The notes below the pieces were generated by a model. It was not told the origin of the DNA, ran no database searches, and worked only from the letters and a program-made list of their open reading frames with translations. A stretch of DNA of 64,000 bases. It comes from CAMDTE01 sp964504345. GTDB lineage: Bacteria > Bacteroidota > Bacteroidia > Flavobacteriales > Schleiferiaceae. Every line of letters starts with the position of its first letter. Positions within the stretch are counted from its first letter, which is position 1. The position numbers and the translations under genes are program-made. Of the stretch, positions 1 to 8,281 are shown one piece after another. The DNA lies in the NCBI GenBank assembly GCA_964504345.1, contig CAZDDX010000008.1, positions 1-64,000 of the forward strand, written 5' to 3'.

Positions 1-147
1 GAAAGCAATGACTTTAAAGGAGCAAGTTTTAATTTTAAAGATTTAGAAAAATATAAGGAAATCGAATCTAAAAATAATCATGTGACAGCAGCAGGAATTC
101 CTTTTGCAGTAACGTTAACAGAATTAATGAATGTGAAAGTAAAATAG
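1..147 (+). CDS. C-terminal 48 residues of an unknown protein (5' truncated by window edge)
   Basis: Frame 1 is open from the first base to a TAG at 145-147 and ends in ...LTELMNVKVK. Codons are AT-rich (many AAA, GAA, AAT, TTT), unlike the GC-rich core of the window. No motif can be recognised in so short a tail and no function is proposed. It could be the end of a real upstream gene or of a remnant inside the island; the acceptable residue composition favours a real gene. Confidence 0.5.
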   Translation, partial: ESNDFKGASFNFKDLEKYKEIESKNNHVTAAGIPFAVTLTELMNVKVK

Positions 148-558
148 CCAGCGCAGTTTGTAAGCACAATTAATAACCGCCCAAGCCAACACACCACCAA
201 AGTTTTTAATAGAGCTTGCAAAGCCAACCCTATACAAAATTGTTTTTAAAAAATTTCCAACGCTTTAAAAAATAAAAAATGCAACGCACAACCCTACACA
301 GACAGACAAAAAAAGCAAACAGACAATGATACTCAAACCCAACACTGACAATGGTTTACAAGGACGGACGACTGAACACCAGCTGCCAACAGCGGTTTTG
401 CAAAAGTGGCGGTTCAGTGCTTCGTATGACAGTGCAGTGGTTAATCAAAATTTAGTGTTTCGATTGAAGTTTCGTGGTGAAAATCGCCACCTTCGCAAAG
501 CCGCAAAACGTTATGGGCAAGTTTAAAAAACGACACAATGGCATGACACAGACAAGAG
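148..558. other. Intergenic stretch with a long imperfect inverted repeat
   Basis: There is no convincing coding sequence between the partial gene at the left edge and the IS element. The first 170 bases are AT-rich and featureless. The second half contains the inverted repeat at 392-504, described separately. The only open frame (326-526) lies across that repeat and looks like chance. Confidence 0.5.
392..504. repeat. Imperfect inverted repeat, 20-bp arms around a 73-nt loop
   Basis: The left arm 392-411 (GCGGTTTTGCAAAAGTGGCG) pairs with the right arm 485-504, whose reverse complement is GCGGCTTTGCGAAGGTGGCG; 17 of 20 positions match. A shorter nested pair (CTGAAC at 371-376, GTTCAG at 411-416) lies at the left side. 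On one strand it could fold into a long hairpin recalling integron attC sites or REP-like elements, and an AACGTTATGGGC box follows the right arm. No integrase gene is in the window, so its nature is open. Confidence 0.5.
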
Positions 559-623
559 TGTAATGCTCCCCGAATTTGAAACCAAGGGTTTAGTTAAATT
601 TAAAACTTCAAATCCTTGTTGTT

Positions 624-922
624 AAGAGCACAAAACAAACCCGTCGTCGCTTCAATGCTGAATTCAAGGTCAAGGTGGTCCTTGAGGCGTTAAAGAGCGT
701 TCCACCCTGGCTGAGTTGAGCCACGAGTATGAGGTTAGCCAGGTCATGATCTCGCGTTTGAAGAGCGAATTCCTTGAAGCCGCCCCTGTAGTATTTCAAA
801 AGGGCAAAAGCGATGATACAAAGGCACTTGAGGCAACTAATGAGCGGTTGTTCACGGAAATTGGACGTCAAAAGGTAGAGATTGATTTCCTAAAAAAAGT
901 TTACGCGAAGCTGGGGAAATGA
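624..922 (+). pseudogene. IS3-family orfA (helix-turn-helix DNA-binding subunit), broken
   Basis: The translation reads TKQTRRRFNAEFKVKV...ALK, then continues in another frame as ERSTLAELSHEYEVSQ...SRLKSEFLEAA and ends FLKKVYAKLGK, the usual course of an IS3 OrfA with an N-terminal HTH and a C-terminal leucine-zipper-like helix. Two lesions are visible. The expected start codon at 624-626 is AAG, while the related copy near 8.5 kb has ATG in the same context (GTTATGAGCAC). One base is missing near 688-693, shifting the frame after ALK. A run of seven A at 892-898 is placed for the -1 frameshift that makes OrfAB in this family. The gene cannot give a normal product. Confidence 0.85.
892..898 (+). 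promoter_or_regulatory. Slippery A7 heptamer for -1 ribosomal frameshifting (OrfAB)
   Basis: In the orfA frame the codons are CTA AAA AAA GTT, so the heptamer reads A_AAA_AAA. A -1 slip moves ribosomes into the orfB frame, giving ...SLREAGEMKARARF, the typical junction of an IS3 fusion transposase. It is a relic, since both reading frames carry other lesions. Confidence 0.6.
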
Positions 923-1761
923 AAGCCCGCGCCCGTTTCGTGAGACCCGCTTGGACCCTTTCGGTGCGCAAGCAATGCGAGCTTCTGTCGGTGCCGCGTG
1001 GCCAACTTTACTATACACCCAAGGAGGAATGTCCGGAAAATTTGCAAATAATGCGCATCATGGACGAGCACCTGTTGACCCACCCTACGGAGGGCGTACG
1101 GAGCATGGTGCAGCTGCTGAAAGATCATCACTTTAACGTTAATCCCAAGCGCATACGTCGCTTGTTCGGTGTGATGGGGTACCGTGCCATTTAAGCGTGT
1201 CGGAATCTTTCCAAGTTGGGACTGGCCCAATACATCAAGCCGTATTTGCTTCGTGGAATGAAGATTACGCGCCCCAATCAGGTCTGGTGCACCGACATCA
1301 CCTACATCCCGATGCGCAGGGGTTTTCTGTACTTGACGGCAGTGATGGACGTTTACAGCCGCAAAATACTTGCCTGGGGCATCAGCAACACGTTGGAAGC
1401 AGCTTGGTGCATCAAGGTGGTGGAAGAAGCTATTGACCTTTATGGAGCTCCGGAGATCATCAATTCGGACCAAGGAGCTCAATACACTTCGTTCGCGTGG
1501 AGCAATTTCATGGAAAAACAGGGCATTAAAATATCTATGGATGGAAAAGGAAGAGCAACAGACAACGCCTGGATTGAACGCTTTTGGCGCACCATCAAGA
1601 AGGATTATTTGTACTTAAATCCCGCTGAAACCGGCACGAAACTCTACCAGCAAGTTGAGTACTTCATCACCTACTACAACAACCGGTACCATTAAGGAAT
1701 CAAAAACAAACCCAACAACTTCTACGTCACGAATTCAATCTCTTTGAACAAAGCATCCTAA
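919..1761 (+). pseudogene. IS3-family orfB transposase (DDE integrase core) with two nonsense codons
   Basis: One continuous frame encodes an rve-type integrase core: MKARARFVRPAW at the start, WCTDITYIP (first D), NSDQGAQYTS (second D) and DNAWIERFWRTIKKDY (catalytic E followed by K). It is interrupted by in-frame TAA at 1192-1194 (after YRAI) and TAA at 1693-1695 (after NNRYH, where IS3 proteins usually read HQGI). The frame then runs GIKNKPNNFY to TAA at 1759-1761. No frameshift is needed, so these are point nonsense changes in an otherwise well conserved gene, which suggests recent inactivation. The start overlaps orfA by four bases (ATGA), as usual. Confidence 0.88.
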
Positions 1762-1825
1762 ACACTGAATTATTAACTTAACTCAGCAACACACAATCCC
1801 TGGTTCATAATTGGGGAGCATTACA

Positions 1826-2095
1826 GTGGACCGATGGGCCTATGAAAATAACGTCACACTGGATTTCTCCAGACCAGACACACCCACGGATAATCCGTAT
1901 GTCGAGTCCTTTAATGGGAAATTCAGGGACGAATGCTTGTCGATGAATTGGTTTATGGATCTGGATGATGCACGAGAGAAGATCGAGGAATTTCGTGTCG
2001 ACTACAACACTGTGAGACCGCATTCTTCTATCTACGATTTGCCACCTGAGGAATTCATATATTTACATCAAACTAACCCTGAATTCTCTAGTTAA
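1826..2095 (+). pseudogene. 3' fragment of a second IS3-type transposase
   Basis: Immediately after the right end of the first IS, the frame reads VDRWAYENNVTLDF, TDNPYVESFNGKFRDE (catalytic glutamate region), then DYNTVRPHSSIYDLPPEEF and ends at TAA 2093-2095. This is the C-terminal third of an OrfB from a different IS3 subgroup. The N-terminal two thirds and the left end are missing. Any start codon near 1811 lies within the adjacent IS, so the piece is a truncation, not a gene. Its right terminal repeat is retained and multiplied in the adjoining tandem array. Confidence 0.85.
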
Positions 2096-2223
2096 GAGTG
2101 TTACTAATAAGGGGAGGATCTCATAACCCTGAATTCTCTAGTTAAGAGTGTTACTAATAAGGGGAGGATCTCATAACCCCGAATTCTCTAGTTAAGAGTG
2201 TTACTAATAAGGGGAGGATCTCA
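2074..2223. repeat. Three tandem 50-bp copies of an IS3-type right end
   Basis: The unit starts TAACCCTGAATTCTCTAG and ends GGGGAGGATCTCA. It occurs at 2074-2123, 2124-2173 and 2174-2223 with a single base difference between units (CCT or CCC). The first copy carries the last codons and stop of the transposase fragment. Each unit ends in GGATCTCA, whose complement TGAGATCC followed by TCCCC looks like an IS3 terminal inverted repeat, so the element's right end is present three times in a row. Confidence 0.9.
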
Positions 2224-2232
2224 GGGAATACA

Positions 2233-3843
2233 CTAGTCATTATAGTCCCTAACGAAGTTCGGATCGTTACCATCATTCCGTAGGTGCTTGAAAATTTGAC
2301 TTATGGGCGTCGACTCTAGTTTCGTATCACTTAAAATAGATAAACCATAAGAAACAGCTAATATTGTATCAAATGGCGCCGGAACACTACTCGTGAGATT
2401 TTGAATTCCCATTTCATGTAATGACACTTGCCGTACATCTGAAAAATAATCCGAAAGTGGTGTTCTCAACTTGTCATAAACTCCGCCTCCACCGCAGTAA
2501 TATATTGGCCTTGAATTCAATGCTGTAGCTAAAGCCTCACGAGTTGGGCCATTTGCATTGCCTAACGCTTGCAACCCGGCAAACAACTCCTTCACAATAA
2601 GTCCAACTGAATCTAATAAAGACTTACGTAGCAATTCTCGTGCACCCAAACTCGACGGTGTATTTATCATGTTAGCAAAAGACTTCTGCACATCAGTCAT
2701 TGATGTACCCGACACTTCAGAAAGTCTTTGGATCATACTATTCAACCCGCCTTTTAAAGAAACAACCTTGGCAATGTCTGGCGCACGTTGATCGTTGGCT
2801 AACGTAAATAGGGCAATGTCAGTTGTACCCCCACCAATATCTACTAACAGACTGAAGCCATTCGGGATTCTCCTTTGTGCAGTCAACGCTATTAGTCCAG
2901 CATAGGCCTCCGGAAGGATATTGACACCGTACTCATTCTTAACGTCGTCATCAATAACAAAATCAAAGTCAACTAATTGTATGAACTCTGAATACTTAAG
3001 TGATGTAAAATCAGATTTACTCCGCTCACTTGTTAATTTTCGCGCTAGAATCAACATTTGGTAACCTAATCCCTCAATACGATCACCTTCCCGCGTGCCC
3101 AATGATTGTGGAACTCCCATTTGGACATAAGTGTCCGCACCAAAATCACTCTCAACCTGATAGAGTACGTAAGCTAAATACAACACTGATAATAATCTAG
3201 GGTTATACTCTTGAGTATCAAACTCCCAATACCGGTTATCACCAAGCGCAGCTGTTTTAAAGTATCTATAGCGAAGCGGCATGAATCGATGAGATTCTAC
3301 CTCTTCTACTTTCTGGCAGTACCTATTCAGCTCTTCCTCATGACGGGACTCCCATTCCAACTTCCTCTTCTCTTCCTCTTTGAGGTATGTACTAAGTTGT
3401 GCTTTATAACTTGACTCTATTTGGCGATTTTCTTGATCAACACGCTGACATTCAATCCGATGATCTCTACTTTTTTCGTCTCGTCCCAACAAACTAGCCA
3501 AATCAGATAGGCTAAAACTACGCCTCGCCTTTGGTGGAACAGCAGGGTATGGCTTCAATGCTGGTTTTGTGGGTTGGGGGGCTGGTTCATATTTGGGGAA
3601 TAAAAAAGGTGCTATGACCTCTACCTCTCGTTCAAGGACTTTTGCATTTGCCTCGTCCACAAAACCATACGAGAGCGTATCGTCATTATTAATTTGAACG
3701 ACTGATGGCAATACGTATGAGCTCTGTCCCTTCCGATCTTCAAAAGGAAAAAAAGTGTAACGCTTTAAGAGCGGATTTCGAGAATCTTCAACACACACCT
3801 TTGTTTGGTGCGTGCCAAAGTCTAGACCAACGGTAAGTGACAT
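2233..3843 (-). CDS. Actin/Hsp70-fold ATPase, partner of the adjacent SNF2 helicase
   Basis: A 536-aa protein with the actin/Hsp70 ATPase signatures: phosphate-1 loop GLDFGTHQTKV at residues 6-16, phosphate-2 LLVDIGGGTTDIALF at 332-346 and an adenosine-type loop GGGGVYDKL at 451-459. Between the first two lies an unusual insertion: a proline-rich stretch (about 84-105) and a highly charged coiled coil (about 122-185, EEEKRKLEWESRHEEEL). There is no DnaK substrate-binding domain. The ATG lies 2 bases after the stop of the upstream helicase gene on the same strand, so the two are almost certainly co-transcribed. A role as ATP-dependent switch or scaffold for the helicase is inference. MreB or ParM cytoskeletal roles are less likely given the insertion and neighbour. 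The gene is AT-rich and lies in the IS-flanked island. Confidence 0.8.
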   Translation of the reverse strand: MSLTVGLDFGTHQTKVCVEDSRNPLLKRYTFFPFEDRKGQSSYVLPSVVQINNDDTLSYGFVDEANAKVLEREVEVIAPFLFPKYEPAPQPTKPALKPYPAVPPKARRSFSLSDLASLLGRDEKSRDHRIECQRVDQENRQIESSYKAQLSTYLKEEEKRKLEWESRHEEELNRYCQKVEEVESHRFMPLRYRYFKTAALGDNRYWEFDTQEYNPRLLSVLYLAYVLYQVESDFGADTYVQMGVPQSLGTREGDRIEGLGYQMLILARKLTSERSKSDFTSLKYSEFIQLVDFDFVIDDDVKNEYGVNILPEAYAGLIALTAQRRIPNGFSLLVDIGGGTTDIALFTLANDQRAPDIAKVVSLKGGLNSMIQRLSEVSGTSMTDVQKSFANMINTPSSLGARELLRKSLLDSVGLIVKELFAGLQALGNANGPTREALATALNSRPIYYCGGGGVYDKLRTPLSDYFSDVRQVSLHEMGIQNLTSSVPAPFDTILAVSYGLSILSDTKLESTPISQIFKHLRNDGNDPNFVRDYND

Positions 3844-3845
3844 AT

Positions 3846-6800
3846 CTAATAAACTTCTACTTTATTTAAACTGAGTAATTTCGGAAACTCCGAAGTGATC
3901 GAGGCCGATTGAATACGTGAGAGCGCTTCAGTACGCTCCCGTTCAAGTTTCTCAAGATTTGACTCTTGAAGGGGCAGAATGCGCCTTGCCTTTTCCCTTT
4001 CTTCTTTTAGAGGATGGTATTGTGCATTATTGCGTGTTTGTTCTACGACAGCCTCCTGGCGTTGTGTTTTGATATCATAAAGTTCATTTATACGCTTTCG
4101 CTTTTGATCCATGTGTGTGTTCAGGCGTGACCGCTCGGCATATAGTATGTCGCGTTCTATAGCCGAAATCGCTTCATTCAAGCTGATTCTCAATTCTGAA
4201 ACAACCGATTGGTCAATAGAACGAGAGTCAAGGTGGTCCTCGCCGTGGAGCTGGCACTCACCGAGGAAAGTTTCTGTTAAATCAAGATCTGTGATTACCT
4301 CACCATCCGCCACCTGATAAACGACTGGAATTAACTGGTTAAACTCATTTGTAACGCCGTATTTCGATCTTTTGGTCAATAGTGAATATGTCGCCAAATA
4401 ATATGTTCCACTATTTAAGTAAGATAGCCTTTCTGACTTACCCTTGTTCAACATTAATGCAAACGTTGAATTAGAGTCGTCGCTTGACCGTTTGAAGAAA
4501 TTCAAGGCCGCAACTATGATCGGATGGTAAGCTGTTACTCTAATCCAGTCAGGATTGCCAAAACCAAAATCTTGAGAAAGTGTGAATTTGATAGTCGTTG
4601 TACCATCAATCTTTCGAATGAACTGTTTGAAGTTAAAAACATGGTCTTCATCAGGTGGCATGTTTTGCTCCAAAAATTGTTTAATGAGTCTCGGCTCAGC
4701 AGTTGGCCACCGTAATTCGTAGCACATATTTTCTTCATCCAGAGTCCTAATGTCTACTGTAGTCAAATGAACTCGGCGCAACTCCTTTAAATAAAGGAGC
4801 AACTCTTCCTCAGTTACATACTTATAGGCCCGCTTTATTTGCTCAATTTCATTTCGGAAGTACACGTCGTTAGTCATAGCATCCGTAAGACCTTCGCTAA
4901 TCTCCTTAAGATGCTTTTGTTCAGTTACAATTGCCTTTTGGACCAGTTCAATTTGCTCAATTCGCTGAGCCGGTGTCAACTCTTGCTTGTATTCTATCTG
5001 ATCCAATTCATTAAGGAAATCCCTTATTGATCTTGTGGTGCCATCAATTTCAACTTCTTTACTCAGTATAGCCTCAAGGTCCCCAATACTCCGTTCGAAA
5101 ATCCCAATTCGTGACAAAAGTCGATCATAGATAATCTCTTGAATAGAATCCTCAACGACAAAATTGTAAATATTTAAAACATTTGATTTTTGACCAAAAC
5201 GGTCAATTCTACCAATACGTTGCTCCACCACCATGGGATTCCATGGTAGATCATAGTTCACGATGGCGTCGCAAAATTGCAGATCCAGTCCTTCAGCTCC
5301 AACCTCAGAAGACAACAACACCTGAACTTCAGAATCCTCTTTAAACCTTGAAATAACCGAATCGCGATCATCAATTTTACCATGAATCACTGATGCGCCT
5401 ATACCTTTTGAACGTAAACGAATCCTAAGGTACTCTAGAGACTTGCGGAAGATTGCGAATACAATCAATTTGCGCCCGCCACTAATGCAGACGTGTTGTA
5501 TTACCTCTAGAAGCCTTTCAAACTTAGCGTCGGGTAAATTGGAATATCGATCGAAACCCCTTGCTAACTGGTCATCATCCGATAAATATCCATAGACGCT
5601 ACTCGCAAGTCTTCGTTTCTTTTGAACAAGGCCGAGAACTTTACCCTGCGGCAACCTTTGGTTGCCAAATGGATCCATAAACGAGTTTTCTTGAAAATAA
5701 CGCTCCAAGATTTCTTCAAAATGCTGCCGTTCATCATCATAAAGCCTCACTGAAACCACATGAGGCTCGCGACGAGCTTGGTCTAAATCTGTTGTTACCT
5801 CTCGCTTTCGTGTTCTTGAGAATATACTATTCAACTCACTCATGTTTGTCAGGTTGAATTGAATTTGAACGCGATTTTCAGGACTATCATTCAACTCTTC
5901 CAAATCCCTAATTACGCGCTCGTATAATTCAACACCCTTGAATGCATCATGAACTGTCATCGTTGAAAAATGCGCCTCGCCCTCTTCTCCAGTGATATAG
6001 GTTAACTCAATCACTTCTGATTTTAACTCTTTAGCTATCAACTTAAAAGGGCGATTATTATTCAGCTTTGACAATGCTGAAATCAACGGCCTATTAACGT
6101 TGATCTGATTTTTGAATGTAAGCTTATTATCATACGCTAATGGGTCAAGAAGGTGAAGAAGATTAAAGAGATTCTCTTCACTTATCATAATTGGGGTGGC
6201 AGTTAGCATTACTACAGACTTGGCTGAGTTAACCAATTGCTGAACACCCTTAAATAACTGTGTATTGGAATTTCTCAGCCTGTGCGCCTCATCAAATAAT
6301 AAAAAATCAAAATCAACTCGTCTATCTTCAATTACTTTCAAGAGTGATTTCTTCACTCCTTCGGTTTTTTTCTTCTGAACTTTTTCGTAGTTAATTATCC
6401 CCATGACTGAGCCATTTCGATGCTCTAAGTCATTGATTAATTCTTGCTTATTCTCGTAAATTTTATAATGCAAGTTGAACTTTTTCTTGAGCTCTTCATG
6501 CCATTTTAACTGTAATGAATTTGGACACACAATGAGCGAATTCCGCTGTAACTCACGCCGCGCCCTAAGCTCGAGCATAATGTGACCCGCCTCAATTGTT
6601 TTACCCAAGCCAACTTCATCCGCGATAAGGATTCTACGGTTATCGGAATTCAAAAACTTTAGAAGTGGCTTAAATTGATAAGCCTTGAAAATGGTATTTG
6701 AAGCTTTTAATGTGGAAATCGCACTATTGCTCGTATTCTCAATTTTATGACTTGTGTTTATTTGTGAGAAATCCGACCTCACGCCAAATAGACCCTGTGC

Positions 6801-6986
6801 AACCCGCTCAAATGGATCGGTTAATTCAAAATCCGCTATGAGGTTACTTGATGAGAACTGGCCAATAGAGCCGTTTATCACAACATCGTAGAGCTGTCTT
6901 CCTCGTGCTGGCGTATGCACTTTAACAACCACACCCTTTTCTTGAGAGGTCACATAAATGACTTTATCTCCAATTATGAAACTCAT
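3846..6986 (-). CDS. RapA/HepA-like SNF2-family helicase/translocase
   Basis: A 1046-aa superfamily 2 ATPase. Visible motifs are Walker A ADEVGLGKT (residues 122-130), DEAH box (232-235), motif III LTATP (261-265), and motifs V/VI in SSEVGAEGLDLQ...EQRIGRIDRFGQ (559-599). ADEVGLGKT and the IGRIDRFGQ ending are typical of RapA/HepA/DrmD-type SNF2 proteins, which translocate on duplex nucleic acid. The N-terminus (GDKVIYVTSQEKGVVVKV) suggests a small beta-barrel; residues about 955-1030 are a long charged coiled coil. The gene is first of a two-gene unit with the actin/Hsp70-like ATPase and follows an unknown gene on the same strand. DISARM uses a related SNF2 protein, but no methylase or DrmA/B/C gene is nearby. 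A defence role is plausible but unproven. Confidence 0.88.
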   Translation of the reverse strand: MSFIIGDKVIYVTSQEKGVVVKVHTPARGRQLYDVVINGSIGQFSSSNLIADFELTDPFERVAQGLFGVRSDFSQINTSHKIENTSNSAISTLKASNTIFKAYQFKPLLKFLNSDNRRILIADEVGLGKTIEAGHIMLELRARRELQRNSLIVCPNSLQLKWHEELKKKFNLHYKIYENKQELINDLEHRNGSVMGIINYEKVQKKKTEGVKKSLLKVIEDRRVDFDFLLFDEAHRLRNSNTQLFKGVQQLVNSAKSVVMLTATPIMISEENLFNLLHLLDPLAYDNKLTFKNQINVNRPLISALSKLNNNRPFKLIAKELKSEVIELTYITGEEGEAHFSTMTVHDAFKGVELYERVIRDLEELNDSPENRVQIQFNLTNMSELNSIFSRTRKREVTTDLDQARREPHVVSVRLYDDERQHFEEILERYFQENSFMDPFGNQRLPQGKVLGLVQKKRRLASSVYGYLSDDDQLARGFDRYSNLPDAKFERLLEVIQHVCISGGRKLIVFAIFRKSLEYLRIRLRSKGIGASVIHGKIDDRDSVISRFKEDSEVQVLLSSEVGAEGLDLQFCDAIVNYDLPWNPMVVEQRIGRIDRFGQKSNVLNIYNFVVEDSIQEIIYDRLLSRIGIFERSIGDLEAILSKEVEIDGTTRSIRDFLNELDQIEYKQELTPAQRIEQIELVQKAIVTEQKHLKEISEGLTDAMTNDVYFRNEIEQIKRAYKYVTEEELLLYLKELRRVHLTTVDIRTLDEENMCYELRWPTAEPRLIKQFLEQNMPPDEDHVFNFKQFIRKIDGTTTIKFTLSQDFGFGNPDWIRVTAYHPIIVAALNFFKRSSDDSNSTFALMLNKGKSERLSYLNSGTYYLATYSLLTKRSKYGVTNEFNQLIPVVYQVADGEVITDLDLTETFLGECQLHGEDHLDSRSIDQSVVSELRISLNEAISAIERDILYAERSRLNTHMDQKRKRINELYDIKTQRQEAVVEQTRNNAQYHPLKEEREKARRILPLQESNLEKLERERTEALSRIQSASITSEFPKLLSLNKVEVY

Positions 6987-7172
6987 TTGCTTTATGAATT
7001 AGCTGGCGTTTTATTATGCAATTTCAAACTTCTACAGAATACTATGGTGTTGTACTGAACTCAAGAATGTCCGAGCTTTTGAAGTCGGACTGGGCTTCAT
7101 CTATACTCCACGTAATTGTTGGGAAGTAGTCATTAGTACCTCAATTGCTTGATTCCAAGTTGTCTAATGCTT

Positions 7173-8030
7173 TTATGGGTCTAAAGGCCGTTGGATTAAA
7201 ATTTCATCACATTTGACCCCAAAACCATCCACATAGGTAATACCTCTGGAAAATTTAATGTTATTCGCGAATTCGGGAATCGGAACAATATAATTACAGA
7301 ATGGCCGCGGGCTGAAGGTTTCTACAAAAACCACGAAAGATGGAACACTGAAAAAGGGCCGAAATTCATAAAACGAATTAGCCGACATTTTAACTTTATC
7401 ATATTCCGAACTGACACAAGGATGAGGACCTTCGTCAGAAATATTTATCGTAATAATGAAAAAGGTAATACTGCCAAATTTAATCCAGTCAATTTCAAAA
7501 TTTGGATTACAAATTTCTACATCTTGCCTTCGAAAGAACTTTTGAACCAGTCCTAAATATTTTTCAAATACCCAAACATTATCCGGTCGTTTAAAAGCTC
7601 TGAAACCATTTTCATCCTCCAATAATTCACAAATAGTTCGCTCCTCATTTATTTTCTCTCCAAAGTTGAAAGATGGGGAAGTCTGTGTATCAATGATGTA
7701 ATTGATTGATTTACAATTTATGCTCACGTCAAAAGCCGCCGTGGAAGGGGAAAAGTCATCATCCACTTTTGTGGAAGTGACTATTGAGCAAATCTCAAAC
7801 AACTTCAGTTTATGAGCAAACTCAACCACCTCTTTCTCTATTTGAGTAATCACTTCCGCACCCCAAATCTCATTGATGTGTATCTTAATCAAACATGTAA
7901 TAACATCTAAGTTTGACATCCAAAATAAACTGACATGCCGACAGAAAACTAAAGATTGAGGATTATCGCTTGTCAGCAACTCCATAGTTCCTCGTATTTT
8001 GCTTTCGCAGCTGGGCTTAGTATAGCGCAT
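7173..8030 (-). CDS. Unknown 285-aa protein upstream of the helicase
   Basis: ATG at 8030, stop at 7173. AT-rich codon use matches the helicase and Hsp70-like genes downstream on the same strand, from which it is separated by 186 bases. The protein is mostly mixed alpha/beta in character, with hydrophobic beta-like runs (ITFFIITINI, SVPSFVVFVE) and no signal peptide or membrane segment. I recognise no domain. It could be a specificity or sensor component of the same module. An internal ATG at codon 16 (MELLTSDNPQ) is an alternative start. That the frame is a real gene is fairly sure; function is unknown. Confidence 0.6.
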   Translation of the reverse strand: MRYTKPSCESKIRGTMELLTSDNPQSLVFCRHVSLFWMSNLDVITCLIKIHINEIWGAEVITQIEKEVVEFAHKLKLFEICSIVTSTKVDDDFSPSTAAFDVSINCKSINYIIDTQTSPSFNFGEKINEERTICELLEDENGFRAFKRPDNVWVFEKYLGLVQKFFRRQDVEICNPNFEIDWIKFGSITFFIITINISDEGPHPCVSSEYDKVKMSANSFYEFRPFFSVPSFVVFVETFSPRPFCNYIVPIPEFANNIKFSRGITYVDGFGVKCDEILIQRPLDP

Positions 8031-8095
8031 ATTTCAAAACTGAATATTCAACGAAACGAACGGTAATCAACTTCAATTATTGAATTTTCCTTAAA

Positions 8096-8281
8096 CTAAC
8101 CAACTTTATCAAAACTCAGAATAATGATATTCGCATTTAGTGGGACGTTGTTTTGCCGCTTTAATGTGCTTATTGCCATGCTCTCCGAAGCACTTTCCAA
8201 ATTCAGATTGGACCCCGACTCCGTTCTTTGACCGTCCCCGTATTCAATAATATATCTGACATAATACAATCCCCAAGGCAT
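8096..8281 (-). CDS. Small hypothetical protein, 61 aa
   Basis: The frame starts MPWGLYYVRYIIEYG and ends IIILSFDKVG; its beta-rich amphipathic pattern (YYVRYIIEY, NIIILSF) and a central helix (SASESMAISTLKRQ) look like a folded small domain, not a shadow frame. It is AT-rich like its neighbours and lies 65 bases upstream of the 285-aa gene on the same strand, so it may be the first gene of that transcript. No family is recognised. Confidence 0.45.
   Translation of the reverse strand: MPWGLYYVRYIIEYGDGQRTESGSNLNLESASESMAISTLKRQNNVPLNANIIILSFDKVG

Larger units (their letters stand above)
559..1825 (+). mobile_element. IS3-family insertion sequence, 1267 bp, complete ends but inactive
   Basis: Both termini can be read directly. 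The left end begins TGTAATGCTCCCC at 559 and the right end finishes GGGGAGCATTACA at 1825; the 13 outer bases are perfect inverted repeats, and the similarity continues inward (GAAACCAAGGG against GAACCAGGG). TG...CA ends, about 1.3 kb length and an orfA/orfB pair with a DDE motif identify the IS3 family. The flanking triplets GAG and GTG do not form a clean target duplication. Both reading frames are broken. The right end abuts a fragment of another IS3-type transposase, so this copy probably inserted into, or recombined with, an older element. A 192-bp internally deleted relative lies at 8364-8555. Confidence 0.9.

Noticed and set aside
2074..2223. Possible CRISPR-like array
   Set aside because: The three 50-bp units abut with no spacers and each is an IS end, so this is a tandem repeat.
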